Source: CAVOOW01 sp963697675 (lineage in GTDB: Bacteria; Actinomycetota; Actinomycetes; JACCUZ01). Taken from it: DNA of 64,000 bases. The stretch is taken from contig CAVOOW010000007.1 in assembly GCA_963697675.1 (NCBI GenBank), positions 248,001 to 312,000 of the forward strand, read 5' to 3'. Made by a program: the position numbers and the translations under genes. The notes beneath the pieces were generated by a model. The model saw nothing but the letters and a program-made list of their open reading frames with translations. It had not been told where the DNA came from and searched no databases. Within the stretch, counting starts at the first letter, position 1; every line of letters begins with the position of its first letter. Of the stretch, positions 29,194-38,402 are shown piece by piece.

Positions 29194-30528
29194 ATGAGAG
29201 CGCAGCCCGCCCACCCGCGCCGCACCCTGCGGGGACCCGTCGCCCTCGTCAGCGTCGCCGCCACGCTCGCCCTCGTGCTGGCTGGCTGCGGCGGCGGAAG
29301 CGGAAGCGGAGCGAAGAAGCTCGACACAACGGCGCCGGTGACGCTGACCTGGTGGACCGGTCAGACCGAGGACGCCGAGAATCTGCTCGAGCAGATGGCG
29401 TTGGAGTTCCACAAGGCACACCCCAACGTCACCATCAACGTGTCCTCTGGCGCGCCGACCACCGACGACCTGCTGCAGAAGCTCTCGGCCACCTTCGCCA
29501 CGGGGAAGTACCCGGACGTCTCCTACGCCTACGGCAGCTGGGCCGGCCAGCTCGGCGGGTCGGGGAAGACGCTGGACTTCACGGACAAGGTCAAGGCGCC
29601 GGAGGTGGGCTGGTCGGAGCTCCCGTCTGCCGCGCGCGCGACTGCGACGCCGGGCGGGACGGTCATCGGATTCCCCGCCCTCGTCGACAATCTGGCGCTC
29701 GTCTACAACACGAAGCTGTTCGACGAGGCAGGCGTCGCCTACCCGACCGACCAGTGGACCTGGGACGACTTCCGCAACGCGGCGAAGAAGATCAACGACC
29801 CGGCCAAGAAGATCTACGGGACCGCCTGGTCGGTCAGCGGCGGCGAGGACACCACGTGGCACCTCTGGCCGTTGCTGTGGCAGAGGGGCGGGCAGATCCT
29901 GAGCGATGACGAGAAGAAGTCGGCGTTTGCCTCCAAGGCCGGCGTCGACAGCCTCGAGCTGCTGCGCACGATGGCAGTCGACGACAAGACCATGTATCTC
30001 GACCAGACCGATGAGAAGTACGGGCCGCTGTTCGAAGGCGGACACGTCGGCATGATCGTCACCGGTCCGTGGGAGCTCTATCCCATGGTGCAAGCCAAGA
30101 CGCCGTACGCCGTGACGATCTTGCCTGGAACCAACGGCGACCACCAGACGATCTCCGGCCCGGACATCTGGGCGGCGTTCGACCACAAGGACGCCAACCG
30201 TGCCCACTGGACCTTCCAGCTGCTCAACTGGATGAGCCAGCCGGAGCAGGACGCGCGCTGGAACATGGGTCTGGGCAACCTGCCGCTGCGTGCCTCGGAA
30301 CAGGACACGCCCGCCTATGCCACTTTCATCAAGGACTTTCCGGGGGTGGACGTGATGGTGGCGAACCTGGCCAATGCCAAGCAGGCCCGACCCACGATCA
30401 AGCAGTATCCCGAGCTTTCGCGCTATGTGGGGACCGCCGTGGCCAAGGTGATGCAGGGCCAGGGCACCTCGGAACAGGCGCTCACTGATGCGGCCAAGAA
30501 GGCCGACCAGGCGCTGTCCTTCGGATGA
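29194..30528 (+). CDS. ABC transporter extracellular sugar-binding lipoprotein
   Basis: 444 residues from ATG 29194 behind GAGGAG. A signal peptide ends in the lipobox LVLAGCGG (Cys about residue 33). The mature part is a family 1 solute-binding protein: VTLTWWTGQTEDAENLLEQM, GKYPDVSYAYGSWAG and the hinge region GHVGMIVTGPWELYPM. It delivers an oligosaccharide or glycoside to the two permeases that follow. Its stop overlaps the first permease by ATGA. No ATPase gene is nearby, so a shared MsiK-type ATPase is expected. Confidence 0.9.
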   Translation: MRAQPAHPRRTLRGPVALVSVAATLALVLAGCGGGSGSGAKKLDTTAPVTLTWWTGQTEDAENLLEQMALEFHKAHPNVTINVSSGAPTTDDLLQKLSATFATGKYPDVSYAYGSWAGQLGGSGKTLDFTDKVKAPEVGWSELPSAARATATPGGTVIGFPALVDNLALVYNTKLFDEAGVAYPTDQWTWDDFRNAAKKINDPAKKIYGTAWSVSGGEDTTWHLWPLLWQRGGQILSDDEKKSAFASKAGVDSLELLRTMAVDDKTMYLDQTDEKYGPLFEGGHVGMIVTGPWELYPMVQAKTPYAVTILPGTNGDHQTISGPDIWAAFDHKDANRAHWTFQLLNWMSQPEQDARWNMGLGNLPLRASEQDTPAYATFIKDFPGVDVMVANLANAKQARPTIKQYPELSRYVGTAVAKVMQGQGTSEQALTDAAKKADQALSFG

Positions 30529-31503
30529 GCCGTACGACGGTGACGGGTTCTGTGGCGAGCAGCGAGCCGGCCCCGGCGCGCCGTGCACCGATTCGCCGCA
30601 TCCTGCCCGCGCAGCATCCGGCCCCGCCGCGACGGGTGGGCCGCCATCTGACGGGCTGGATGTTCGCGGGGCCGGCGACGTTGATCGTCGTTGGGTTGAC
30701 CGTCTTCCCGGCCTTGTGGGCGTTTCTCATCTCCCGGCAGAACTGGGACGGCATCACGCCGGCGACGTCGGCGGGTTGGAGCAACTACCACCGGCTGGCG
30801 ACCGATCCCGACCTCCGCAGCGCGGTCTCGCACACGCTGCTCTTCACCGCGCTTGTTCGTTCCGGGCTCGATCCTGCTCGGCATGCTGATTGCCACCGCC
30901 CTGAACAAGCCGATCCGGCTCGTCGCCTTCTATCGCACCGCGATCTTCGTGCCGTTCGTTGCGTCCGCCGCCGCCACCGGGATCCTCGCCAACTTCGTGT
31001 TCAACCCGCAGTTCGGCTTGGCCAACAACGCACTGCGGATCGCGCACCTGCCGCAGCAGCAGTTCCTCGAGAGCGGGCATCAGGCCCTGCTCGTGATCTG
31101 CCTGATCGCGCTCTGGGGGGAGGTCGGCTTCACGGTCGTGGTCTACCTCGCGGCGCTGCAGGACATCCCGCGGGAGATCACCGAGGCGGCGATGATCGAC
31201 GGGGCCTCGTCGCTGCAGGTGTTCCTGCACGTGACGTTGCCGCAGCTCGCGCCGGTCACGGTCTTCGTCGCGGTCTGGCAGACCATCACCGCGCTGCAGC
31301 TGTTCGACCTGGTGTTCACGACGACTCGTGGCGGACCGCTGGGCTCGACCCAGACGGTCGTCTACTACGTCTATTACCAGGCATTCCAGCTCTCGCACTA
31401 CGGCTACGGCTCGGCCGTCGCCTACGTCCTGTTCGCGGTCACGATGCTCATCACGTTGGGCATGGTCATCTACGCCCGGCGCAGCAAGCTGGAGGCCTTC
31501 TGA
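30525..31503 (+). CDS. ABC sugar permease 1 (MalF-type), one frameshift
   Basis: ATG 30525. A long basic N-terminus precedes the first helix (AGPATLIVVGLTVFPALWAF). The permease signature (EAA loop) is EITEAAMIDGASSLQVFLHV near the end, and about six helices are visible. The frame breaks near 30853, where CTTGTTCGTTCC should probably read CTGTTCGTTCC (one surplus T); upstream and downstream parts join without loss. The length without that base is 325 residues, normal for the family. The stop at 31503 overlaps the next start by one base (TGATG). Confidence 0.85.
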
Positions 31504-32403
31504 TGGCGATCGATCGCATGGGCGCCGCTCCGGACCTGACGCCGCAGGTCCCGCGTACGCCGAAGAAACGGCGGCCCGGACCGCTGGGCTGGCTGCCCTT
31601 CAGCCCGTGGCACCTGTTCCTGATGCCGACGGCCCTGCTCTTCCTGCTTCCGTTGCTGCAGATGGTGTCTGCGTCGTTCATGACCGACTCCGACATCAAT
31701 CGCTTCCCGCCGCGCTTCTTCCCTCACGGCCTGCATGTGTCGGGCTACGTGCACCTGTTCCAGCAGGCGCCGGTCCTGCGGTGGTTGCTGAACTCGGCCA
31801 TCGTCTCCGTGATCGGTGTCGGCTCGCACCTGGTGCTGTGCTCACTGGCCGGCTACGGCTTCGCCCGGCTCAAGTTCGCTGGTCGCTCGATCGGGTTCTT
31901 CCTGATGGTCGCGACCATCATGATTCCCGACACAGCTGCTGATGATCCCGACCTACATCATGTTCTCCAAGCTGGCGCTCGTGGACACGCTGGGGGCGGC
32001 CTTCGTGCCCTGGCTGGCCACCGCGTTCGGCATCTTCTTGATGCGCCAGTTCTTCCTGTCGCTGCCCGTCGAGCTCGAGGACGCGGCCCGCATCGACGGC
32101 TGCACGACCTTCGGCGTCTTCCGCCGCATCGTGCTGCCGCTTGCGAAGCCGGCGCTGGCGACCCTGACGATCTTCACTCTGCTCGGCGCCTGGAACGACC
32201 TGATCTGGCCGCTGATCGCCATCAGCAATGAGCACTGGTACACGATCCAGCTCGGCCTGGCCAACTTCCAGGGCCAGCGCCGCACCGAGTGGTCCCTGCT
32301 GATGAGCGGCAACGTCGTCGCGACGATGCCGCTGATCATCGCCTTCCTGCTGGCGCAGCGTCACTTCGTCGCCACCATGACCTTCACCGGCCTCAAAGGC
32401 TGA
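31503..32403 (+). CDS. ABC sugar permease 2 (MalG-type), one frameshift
   Basis: ATG 31503. First helix LFLMPTALLFLLPLLQMVSA; EAA loop ELEDAARIDGCTTFGVFRRI; C-terminal LAQRHFVATMTFTGLKG, which is typical for MalG-like permeases. The frame shifts near 31930, between VATIMIPDT and QLLMIPTYIMF; the intended protein is about 299 residues. Last gene of the GH4-ABC operon. The large inverted repeat starting at 32431 lies just after its stop. Confidence 0.85.
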
Positions 32404-32430
32404 CCCGCCACCAGTCCACCCCCCGCCCCG

Positions 32431-32522
32431 GGAATCGACCACGTTCAGCATGCTTGCGGACGGTTCGCAAGGCCTGCACGCCTTGCGAACCGTCCGTACA
32501 CCTGCTGAACGTGGTCGATTCC
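32431..32522. repeat. 92-bp nested inverted repeat downstream of the ABC operon
   Basis: The outer arms are perfect 20-mers: GGAATCGACCACGTTCAGCA (32431-32450) and its inverse complement (32503-32522). The inner arms are perfect 17-mers, CGGACGGTTCGCAAGGC (32457-32473) and 32480-32496, closing on a six-base loop. Six-base internal loops separate the two stems. There is no T-tract, so it is not a standard intrinsic terminator, although it could stall transcription. It lies 50 bases before the next gene on the same strand and looks like a small palindromic repeat element. Confidence 0.9.
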
Positions 32523-32571
32523 GGCGCCGTGGGCTCTGTTGGGCTGCGGGCGGGGCGCCTAGTGTTCGGCC

Positions 32572-33492
32572 GTGCTGTGGATCGATGCGGAGACCGTGAC
32601 AGGGCTGCTCCCGATGTCGGGGGCGATCGACGCGCTCGAGGCAGCCCTGATCGGTGGCCTCGACCCGTCCGCTGATCCGCCTCGCGATGGGGTCGACACG
32701 CAGCACGGCCAGCTGTTGCTGATGCCGGCGGAGATCGCCGGCTGGGCAGGCGTCAAGATCGTCTCCATCGCCCCGGGCAACGCCGAACGTGGACTGCCCA
32801 GCATCCAGGGCATCTACGTGCTCCTGGACGCCGAGACCCTCTCGCCCGTGGCGCTCCTGGACGGCAGCGCGATCACCTCGCTGCGCACGCCGGCGATGTC
32901 GGCAGTTGCCGTCCGGCACCTCGCGGCAGCGGGCGCCTGCCGCCTCGTGGTATTCGGCACGGGTCCCCAGGCGTGGGGTCACGTCGCGGCCCTGCGCGCC
33001 GTCAGCCCCATCACCGAGGTCGTCGTCGTGGGGCGCGACGGGACTCGCGCGCAGTCCTTCGTCGACCGGCTCGCCGGGACCGGGGTGGTCGCATCCATCG
33101 GCACAACGGATGCCGTGGCCGACGCCGACCTGGTCGTCTGCGCCACCAACTCGGGCCAGCCCCTGTTCGACGGTCGGCTGATCCCGGACCGCGCCTGCGT
33201 CGTGGCGGTCGGCGCCTATCAGCCGGAGCGTCGCGAGCTCGACGCCGACCTGCTGGGGCGGGCCAGCGTCGTGGTCGAAGACGTCTCGACGGCACTGCGG
33301 GAAGCCGGCGACGTGATTCAGGCCATCGCGGAGGGAGCCCTCGCCGCCGAAGCCCTCCTCACGATCGACGACATCGTCACCGGCCGTGCGCACGTCGATC
33401 CCACGCGTCCGCGCGTCTACAAGAGCGTGGGCATGGCCTGGCAGGACCTGGTCGTCGCGGCGGAGGTCCGCCGGAGGCACGGAGCGGCCTGA
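32572..33492 (+). CDS. ornithine cyclodeaminase / mu-crystallin family protein
   Basis: 306 residues from GTG 32572. N-terminal substrate region KIVSIAPGNAERGLPSIQG and the family's SLRTPAMSAVAVRHLA; Rossmann nucleotide site RLVVFGTGPQAWGHVAALRA; C-terminal RVYKSVGMAWQDLVVA. The family includes ornithine cyclodeaminase, alanine dehydrogenase and ketimine reductases, and the exact reaction cannot be told from motifs. It stands alone, between a large inverted repeat and the GGDEF/EAL gene. Confidence 0.88.
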   Translation: MLWIDAETVTGLLPMSGAIDALEAALIGGLDPSADPPRDGVDTQHGQLLLMPAEIAGWAGVKIVSIAPGNAERGLPSIQGIYVLLDAETLSPVALLDGSAITSLRTPAMSAVAVRHLAAAGACRLVVFGTGPQAWGHVAALRAVSPITEVVVVGRDGTRAQSFVDRLAGTGVVASIGTTDAVADADLVVCATNSGQPLFDGRLIPDRACVVAVGAYQPERRELDADLLGRASVVVEDVSTALREAGDVIQAIAEGALAAEALLTIDDIVTGRAHVDPTRPRVYKSVGMAWQDLVVAAEVRRRHGAA

Positions 33493-33622
33493 CCTTGCCA
33501 ACCACCAGCGGTACGAGGGGTTCCGGACCGCGTCTGGGTCACGCTCAGTCACGCGTGCGGCTCAAGGGGACAGGAGGACATGTCGAACCTCTCACCAGGA
33601 GTATTCAAGGGGTAGGAGGCCC

Positions 33623-36328
33623 ATGCGCGGGCGCGCGCTCATCGGCGACTCGCCGCGGCGAGCCGTCCTCCGCCATGCCGCGTGGTCCTGGCAGGCCTGG
33701 CTCTGGCTGGGAATCGCCCTGGCCGTCATCGGGCTGCACGCCTTCCAGCCCCCGGACGGCCTCATCGGCCAGTGGAGCTATCTAGCCGTAGGGATGGGAG
33801 CGTCGGTCGCTGCCTGGATCGGCTCCTCGCGGGCCGCTCCGGACCGGGTTGTCGGCCGGCTGGTGGCGCTGGGCATCACCCTGTCGGCCACCGGCGACCT
33901 GATCTCGCAACTGCTGAACTGGTTCGCGTCCACGTACCCGGACGTGAGCGCGGCCGACCTCCCGTGGCTCGGCTCCTACGTCGCTCTGTCTGCCGCACTC
34001 CTGCGGATGCTCCGCAAGAGCCGCGACAGGCGCGGGGCCTTTGTGGACGGTCTCGCCGATGTGGCGGTCATCGGCGTCCTGGTCCTGCTCGTCGAGTGGG
34101 AGGTGTCGGTCGGTGCGTTGGTGAGCGACGACTCGGTGCCCGTGTTCACGCGGCTCGTCTGGACCCTCTACCCCGCCTGTGATGCGCTGCTGATCGCCCT
34201 GGTCGTGCGGGTGGCGATGACCCGGCAGCGGATCAGTCCGACGTCTGGTCTGTTCGCGGTTGGTGCCGTGTGCTGGCTTGCCTCGGACTTCACGTACCTC
34301 ATCTGGGCGTCGTCGGGTTCTTTGACGCGGTGGATGGACACGGGTTGGCTGGTCGGTGCCATGCTCCTCGCCGCATCAACGTGGCAGCGATCGGTGGACC
34401 CGTTCGCCGACGCGGGTGACGAGCGGGTGATGGGGCGTGGCAGCGTCGCTCTCGGGCTGCTGCCCCTGCTCGCGCCCGCTGTTGTCGAGCTGTGGGGATT
34501 GCGGAACGGCACTGCTCCCGACCCCGCGCCGCTGTTGGTCTCGACGTTCCTGCTGGTCATGCTTGCGTTCGTCCGAGGCTTCCGCTTGTCCGGCTCAGAG
34601 GCGAGGTCGCGAGAGCGGTTGCGTTCGCAAGAGCGCTACGCCAGTGCGGTTGCCGCCAACTCATCGGACGCCGTGCTGGTACTCGATCAGAACGGCTTGA
34701 TTGTCAACGATGCGACGCAGTTCGCCACCCTTGTCGGCTCGGCGGACTCTCCGACCCGCGGCAACAGAACGTCGGACTTCTTCACCCCCGTCGACATGGA
34801 CGAGGCAGTTGCCCTCTTTTCTCGCGCGCTTCTTGCGCCCGGCAACGTCTTCGAGAACGAGTCCGAGGTCATTGCCCTCGACGGGCGGCGGATCTGGCTC
34901 AACTCCCGCATGGTGAACATGCTCGATGACCCCGATGTCGCCGGTGTGGTCATCAACATCCACGACGTCACCCACCGGAAGGCGGCCGAGGAGCACCTGG
35001 CCCACCAGACGTTGCACGACGCATTGACAGGCCTGCCCAACCGAGCCCTTTTCAGCGACCGCGTCGACCAGGCCCTCCGGCGCGACCGGCGCAGCGGGCT
35101 CGACCCGGCGATCATCTATCTCGGCCTGGACGCGTTCAAAACCGTCAACGACAACTTCGGCCACGGTGCAGGCGACCACGTCCTGTGTGAAGTCACCCGC
35201 CGCCTGCTGAACGCCGTGCGTGCTGGAGGTGCCGTGACCCGGCTCGGGGCCGACGAGTTCGCGGTCCTCATCGAACAGACCAGCCGCCCCCTCGACGAAG
35301 CCGAGGAGGTGACCCGGCGAGTGGTGCAGCTGCTCGAGGTGCCGGTCGAGGTCGAGTCACAGCTCGTGACGGTTTCGGCCAGCGTCGGGATCGCTGTCGC
35401 TGACGCGGAGTCCACGGCGTCGACTCTGTTGCGCGACGCCGATGTCGCCATGTCCCGGGCGAAGGCGCAGGGGAAGGGTCGATACGTCGTCTACGAGGTG
35501 ACGATGCGTGATGCCGCAGTCGAGCGACGACGGCTGGAGAGCGACCTGATTCACGCGCTGGTCGCGAGCCAGTTCCGGCTTGCCTATCAACCGGTCGTCT
35601 CGCTTGCGACCGACCGTGTCATCGGGTTCGAGGCCCTGCTCCGTTGGCACCACCCCGATCTGGGTGTCGTGCCGCCGGACAAGTTCATCCCGATCGCGGA
35701 GGAGAGCGGCCTGATCGTGCCGATCGGACGGTGGGTGCTGGACGAGGCCTGCCGGCAGGCGGCCGAGTGGCAGGAAGGGCTGCCACCGGGCGCGGCGGTC
35801 TCCATGGCTGTCAACGTGTCGGCCAGCCAGATCGCCTCGTCGAACCTGGTCCAGCACGTGGCGCAGTCGCTCGCCGGCAGTGGCCTGGCACCGGAGTCGT
35901 TGGTCCTGGAGCTGACCGAATCGGTCCTCGTGCACGACCCCGACCTGGCCGCTCGACGACTGCACGAGCTGCAGCACCTCGGCGTCCGGTTGGCCATCGA
36001 CGACTTCGGCACCGGATATTCGTCGTTGAGCTATCTGCGTCGGTTCCCCTTCGACATCCTGAAGGTCGACAAGTCCTTCGTCGCCACGATCACCGACGCG
36101 GCCGCGATCCCCGCCATCGTGCGCGGACTGCTCGAGCTGGGCCGCACTCTGGGCCTCGAGACCGTTGCTGAAGGCGTCGAGGACGCCGTCCAACGGGATG
36201 CCCTGCGGGCGCAAGGCTGCGACCTGGCGCAGGGCTATCTCTTCGCGCGTCCGATGACGCCCGCGGCTGCCCGGGATCTCCTTGCCAGGCAACACGCCAC
36301 CCACGCGTCCGCGACCAGCCCGGTCTGA
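33623..36328 (+). CDS. membrane PAS-GGDEF-EAL protein, cyclase domain degenerate
   Basis: 901 residues from ATG 33623 behind GGTAGGAGG. About eight membrane helices fill residues 20-310. A PAS-like domain covers about 330-450, GGDEF about 455-615 and EAL about 630-880. The cyclase site is altered: GADEF (542-546) replaces GGDEF, and Gly501 (YLGLDAFK) replaces a metal-binding aspartate, so di-GMP synthesis is doubtful. The EAL domain is complete: Glu670 in EALLRW, ELTES, Asp793-Asp794 in IDDFGTGYSSL, Lys814 in KVDKSF, Glu850 in VAEGVED and QGYLFARP. Expected net activity is c-di-GMP hydrolysis, with the GGDEF part perhaps sensing GTP. Confidence 0.92.
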   Translation: MRGRALIGDSPRRAVLRHAAWSWQAWLWLGIALAVIGLHAFQPPDGLIGQWSYLAVGMGASVAAWIGSSRAAPDRVVGRLVALGITLSATGDLISQLLNWFASTYPDVSAADLPWLGSYVALSAALLRMLRKSRDRRGAFVDGLADVAVIGVLVLLVEWEVSVGALVSDDSVPVFTRLVWTLYPACDALLIALVVRVAMTRQRISPTSGLFAVGAVCWLASDFTYLIWASSGSLTRWMDTGWLVGAMLLAASTWQRSVDPFADAGDERVMGRGSVALGLLPLLAPAVVELWGLRNGTAPDPAPLLVSTFLLVMLAFVRGFRLSGSEARSRERLRSQERYASAVAANSSDAVLVLDQNGLIVNDATQFATLVGSADSPTRGNRTSDFFTPVDMDEAVALFSRALLAPGNVFENESEVIALDGRRIWLNSRMVNMLDDPDVAGVVINIHDVTHRKAAEEHLAHQTLHDALTGLPNRALFSDRVDQALRRDRRSGLDPAIIYLGLDAFKTVNDNFGHGAGDHVLCEVTRRLLNAVRAGGAVTRLGADEFAVLIEQTSRPLDEAEEVTRRVVQLLEVPVEVESQLVTVSASVGIAVADAESTASTLLRDADVAMSRAKAQGKGRYVVYEVTMRDAAVERRRLESDLIHALVASQFRLAYQPVVSLATDRVIGFEALLRWHHPDLGVVPPDKFIPIAEESGLIVPIGRWVLDEACRQAAEWQEGLPPGAAVSMAVNVSASQIASSNLVQHVAQSLAGSGLAPESLVLELTESVLVHDPDLAARRLHELQHLGVRLAIDDFGTGYSSLSYLRRFPFDILKVDKSFVATITDAAAIPAIVRGLLELGRTLGLETVAEGVEDAVQRDALRAQGCDLAQGYLFARPMTPAAARDLLARQHATHASATSPV

Positions 36329-36340
36329 CGTAGCCGGCGA

Positions 36341-36607
36341 TCACACTCCGGTGACGGGGTTCCATTCGCGCAGCGCGACCACCGAGACGCCCGGGGTCGA
36401 GTAGTAGGGGTCCGCAGCGAGGATTTCCTGCATGCCGTCCTCGTCGGTGTCGAACAGCAGTAGCGCGCCCGAGTCGTCCGCCCACGGGCCGGCCAGCCGC
36501 ACCCGGTTCTCCGCAAGCAGCTTCGCCAGCCGCTCCCGGTGGGCCGGTCGCGCAGCGAGCCGTTGCTCGGCGGCGGATGCGTCGAAGGCGAGTTCCAGTA
36601 CGTACAT
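36341..36607 (-). CDS. YciI-family protein
   Basis: 88 residues from ATG 36607. Fits the YciI alpha-beta ferredoxin-like fold: RPAHRERLAKLLAENRVRLAG, then GALLLFDTDEDGMQEIL and DPYYSTPGVSVVALREW, with the conserved His and Asp of the proposed active site. The function in most species is unknown. It follows the BtuF-like gene by 21 bases on the same strand and converges on the GGDEF/EAL gene. Confidence 0.8.
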   Translation of the reverse strand: MYVLELAFDASAAEQRLAARPAHRERLAKLLAENRVRLAGPWADDSGALLLFDTDEDGMQEILAADPYYSTPGVSVVALREWNPVTGV

Positions 36608-36628
36608 GGCGTTCAGCGTAGGAGTGCC

Positions 36629-37516
36629 TCACCGCACGCGGCGCACCGCGTCGTCGTACCGCTGGCCGATGACGTCGGGGTGCAGCAGCGACGCGAGCGC
36701 TTCGACCCCGTCGACCAGGCGAGGGCCGGGCCGCACGACAAGCCCGTCCGCATCGATCGCCCACACGGGGACGTGCGGCGGGAGCAGGTGAATGGCGGTC
36801 GTCGCCTGCTCGCACGCCGCATCGAGGCCGTAGCCGCACGGCGTCACGACCACGACGTCGGGCTCGGCCGCGGACACCGCGGGCCACGCCACCTCGACCG
36901 ACCGACCGCCCGGCAGCCCGAGTACCGACTCACCGCCCGCAGCCGTGACCAGGTCGGGCACCCAGTGGCCGGCTGCGAACGGCGGGTCGACCCACTCGAG
37001 CATCGCCACTCGCGGGCGAGGTCGGCCCGCAACCTGCCCGGCGACGGCACGCAACCGCGCGCGAAGGGAGTCGACGAGCGTCCGTCCGCGCTCCGGGACG
37101 CCGGCCGCATCGGCGATGCTGACAATGCTGTGCAGTACGTCGTCCAGGGAGTGCGGGTCGAGGGTGGTGACCCGTGCCGCGGAGCCCAGGTCGGCCACCG
37201 CGTCCGTGATGCGCTGTGCCGGCAACGCACACACGTGGCAGAGGTCCTGGGTGAGGACGAGATCGGGGTCCTGGGCTCGCAGCGCCGCCTCGTCGAGCTG
37301 GTAGAGGTCGGCGCCGGCGGCGACGTGCTCCCGCACCAGAGCGTCCACCTGACCGGGGGTGAGTCCTTCGGTCTCCAGGCCGCCGACCACGACGGCGTTG
37401 TCCAGCCGGGCCCGGGGCGGCACGTCGCACTCGAACGTCACCGCCACCAGATCGTCACCGAGTCCGAGCGCATAGACGATCTCGGTCGCCGAGGGCAACA
37501 GGGAGGCGATGCGCAC
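36629..37516 (-). CDS. BtuF-like cobalamin/metal-chelate-binding protein without signal peptide
   Basis: 295 residues from GTG 37516. Starts directly with the mature fold, RIASLLPSATEIVYALGLGDD, followed by VTFECDVPP, LCHVCALP, MLEWVDPPFAAGHWVPDL and RPGPRLVDGVE, the standard pattern of the actinobacterial 'cobalamin-binding protein' group related to BtuF. No signal peptide or lipobox is visible, so it may act in the cytoplasm. No permease or ATPase gene is adjacent. It is divergent, with a 34-base gap, from the MobA-MoaD/AOR operon, so a link to metal-cofactor enzymes is possible but unproven. Confidence 0.8.
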   Translation of the reverse strand: MRIASLLPSATEIVYALGLGDDLVAVTFECDVPPRARLDNAVVVGGLETEGLTPGQVDALVREHVAAGADLYQLDEAALRAQDPDLVLTQDLCHVCALPAQRITDAVADLGSAARVTTLDPHSLDDVLHSIVSIADAAGVPERGRTLVDSLRARLRAVAGQVAGRPRPRVAMLEWVDPPFAAGHWVPDLVTAAGGESVLGLPGGRSVEVAWPAVSAAEPDVVVVTPCGYGLDAACEQATTAIHLLPPHVPVWAIDADGLVVRPGPRLVDGVEALASLLHPDVIGQRYDDAVRRVR

Positions 37517-37550
37517 GCCACACCGTAAGCCGCGGACCTACCATCGAGCG

Positions 37551-38402
37551 ATGAGGGCTGCGGCGGTGGTGCTGGCTGGGGGGCGCTCCGTACGGATGGG
37601 TTCGGCGAAGGCGGCGCTGCCGTGGCACGGGTCGACGCTGCTGCGTCACGTCTGCGGCCTGGTGGGCCGTGGAGTCGACGGTCAGGTGCTGGTCGTGCGG
37701 GCACCAGGACAGGCACTTCCCGCCCTGCCCAGCAGCGTTGAGGTGCTCGACGACCCGAGTGAGGGGCTGGGTCCGCTGCAGGGCATCGCGGTCGGGCTGG
37801 CGGCCCTGGAAGACCGCGCCGATGTGGCGTTCGTGTGCGGCACAGACGTGCCGTTCCTGCACCCGGAGTTCGTACGTCGTGTGGTGCGCGCCTGCACGGA
37901 GTCGGACCCGCCGTGCGACGTCGTCCTTCCGATCGCTCGAGGCCACGCCCAGCCGTTGGCTGCCGCCTACCGACCGGCGCTGGCGGTGCTCGCCGCCAAG
38001 CTCGTCGCGGCCGATCGGCTCCGTCCGGCGTTCCTGTTCGACGAGTGCAGCGTGCTGCGGCTCGACGACGACGCGCTGCTGTCCGACGCCCGGCTCCGGG
38101 CGGCTGATCCGCGCCTCGACTCGGTCATCAACCTCAACGGACCCGACGACTATGCCGCGGCGCACGAGCGACCGGCCCCGCAGATCACGGTCGAGTGCTT
38201 CGGCGTGCTGGCCACACATCATGGGCGCGGCACGCGCTCCTTCCGCGCAGCCACGGTTGCCCGTGCCGCCGAGGCAGCGGGCGTCCCGTGGGACCGGCAC
38301 GTGCTCGCCGCAGTGAACGGCGACCAGACCGGACGGGACGGCGACCTGGCCCTGGTGCCGGGCGACACCGTCGCATTCCTCTCGGCAGCGGCGGGCGGAT
38401 GA
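37551..38402 (+). CDS. MobA-MoaD fusion (molybdopterin nucleotidyltransferase plus sulfur carrier)
   Basis: 283 residues from ATG 37551. Residues 1-200 are a MobA-type nucleotidyltransferase (VVLAGGRSVRMGSAKAAL; FVCGTDVPFLHPEFV). From about residue 205 a separate ubiquitin-like MoaD domain follows (QITVECFGVLATHHGRGTRS), and the protein ends exactly in Gly-Gly, as needed for a thiocarboxylate sulfur carrier. MobA attaches a nucleotide to molybdopterin, whereas MoaD gives sulfur for making it, so one chain joins an early and a late step. Its stop overlaps the aldehyde oxidoreductase start by ATGA, which suggests that it serves that enzyme. Confidence 0.88.
   Translation: MRAAAVVLAGGRSVRMGSAKAALPWHGSTLLRHVCGLVGRGVDGQVLVVRAPGQALPALPSSVEVLDDPSEGLGPLQGIAVGLAALEDRADVAFVCGTDVPFLHPEFVRRVVRACTESDPPCDVVLPIARGHAQPLAAAYRPALAVLAAKLVAADRLRPAFLFDECSVLRLDDDALLSDARLRAADPRLDSVINLNGPDDYAAAHERPAPQITVECFGVLATHHGRGTRSFRAATVARAAEAAGVPWDRHVLAAVNGDQTGRDGDLALVPGDTVAFLSAAAGG

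Noticed and set aside
23710..32403. GH4 enzymes as 6-phospho-glycosidases of a PTS pathway
   Set aside because: No PTS components are encoded nearby; an ABC importer with a binding lipoprotein is. Not excluded, but less likely.
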